Below, piece after piece: positions 5,508 through 5,694 of a stretch of 5,694 bases of DNA; within the stretch, counting starts at the first letter, position 1, and every line of letters starts with the position of its first letter. This DNA is from an uncultured Actinomycetes bacterium (GTDB lineage: Bacteria > Actinomycetota > Actinomycetes > Nanopelagicales > Nanopelagicaceae). The stretch lies in NCBI GenBank assembly GCA_903932695.1, contig CAIZGZ010000008.1, forward strand, positions 1 to 5,694, read 5' to 3'. Below the pieces are notes generated by a model. It did not search any database. It saw only the letters and a program-made list of their open reading frames with translations, and was not told the origin of the DNA. Position numbers and translations under genes: made by a program.

Positions 5508-5694
5508 ATGAAGAAACATGGCCGCGTCGCACTAGTGGGTTCTGGTGAATATCTGCCGGTGATGCAGGAGTTCGAGGAATCACTTCTCGTTGCTGGTCCA
5601 TCGCGCAAGTACGTGCAGTTGGCGACCGCCGCCGGTCAAGAGAGCGCCAATCGCTTGGCTTATTGGGAGCGAATTGGCCGAGAGCAGTGCGAAC
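5508..5694 (+). CDS. Peptidase E/cyanophycinase-like (S51, class I GATase-like) protein, N-terminal part (partial)
   Basis: Sixty-two codons are visible before the right edge. I translated by hand from ATG 5508: MKKHGRVALVGSGEYLPVMQ and onward through LATAAGQES to YWERIG. The VALVGSGEYLP strand-turn at 7-17, the ATAAG motif at about 40-44 and the following W..IG region are typical of the type 1 glutamine amidotransferase-like fold of the S51 group (peptidase E, cyanophycinase). The catalytic serine would lie outside the window, so activity cannot be judged; several actinobacterial members are annotated only as amidotransferase-like. The ATG comes 5 nt after the DUF3054 stop with no Shine-Dalgarno, suggesting reinitiation coupled to the upstream gene. 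Confidence 0.75.
   Translation, partial: MKKHGRVALVGSGEYLPVMQEFEESLLVAGPSRKYVQLATAAGQESANRLAYWERIGREQCE

Overview
The window looks like chromosomal DNA of a member of the Actinobacteria (Actinomycetota) with roughly balanced base composition. A freshwater or planktonic lineage such as Nanopelagicales is possible, but that is inference. The clues are a DUF3054-type membrane protein (a family found mostly in Actinobacteria), tightly packed genes with ATGA/TAATG overlaps, a start codon placed so close to a -10-like box that the mRNA may be leaderless, and a PhoP/RegX3-like GTTCACC repeat. All identifications come from reading motifs and from family knowledge; no search was run.

Positions 5045 down to 1 (minus strand) form one apparent operon for uptake and breakdown of an aminoalkylphosphonate. 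In transcription order it holds a FAD-dependent amine/amino-acid oxidase-like enzyme (5045-3909), a phosphonatase-like HAD hydrolase (3912-3232), a 100-nt spacer with two inverted repeats, a secreted solute-binding protein (3131-1890), two separate ABC permeases (1873-959 and 962-180) and the first 60 codons of the ABC ATPase (180-1, running off the edge). The proposed pathway is: the transporter imports 2-aminoethylphosphonate (AEP) or an N-methylated relative; the flavoenzyme oxidises it to phosphonoacetaldehyde; the HAD enzyme cleaves the C-P bond to give phosphate and acetaldehyde. No PhnW transaminase gene is visible, so the oxidase probably replaces it. The pairing of these FAD and HAD families is known, but the exact substrate cannot be read from sequence. 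The HAD enzyme keeps the nucleophile and Schiff-base lysine of PhnX but has changed three other active-site residues.

Positions 5046-5142 are a divergent intergenic region. It carries a candidate PHO box made of 11-nt units on the minus strand, directly upstream of a candidate promoter for the operon. This suggests phosphate-starvation control.

Positions 5143-5694 (plus strand) hold a four-helix DUF3054-type membrane protein and, 5 nt later, the start of a peptidase E/cyanophycinase-like (S51) gene that runs off the right edge. Neither has an evident link to phosphonate metabolism. No tRNA, rRNA, mobile element or CRISPR array was seen.
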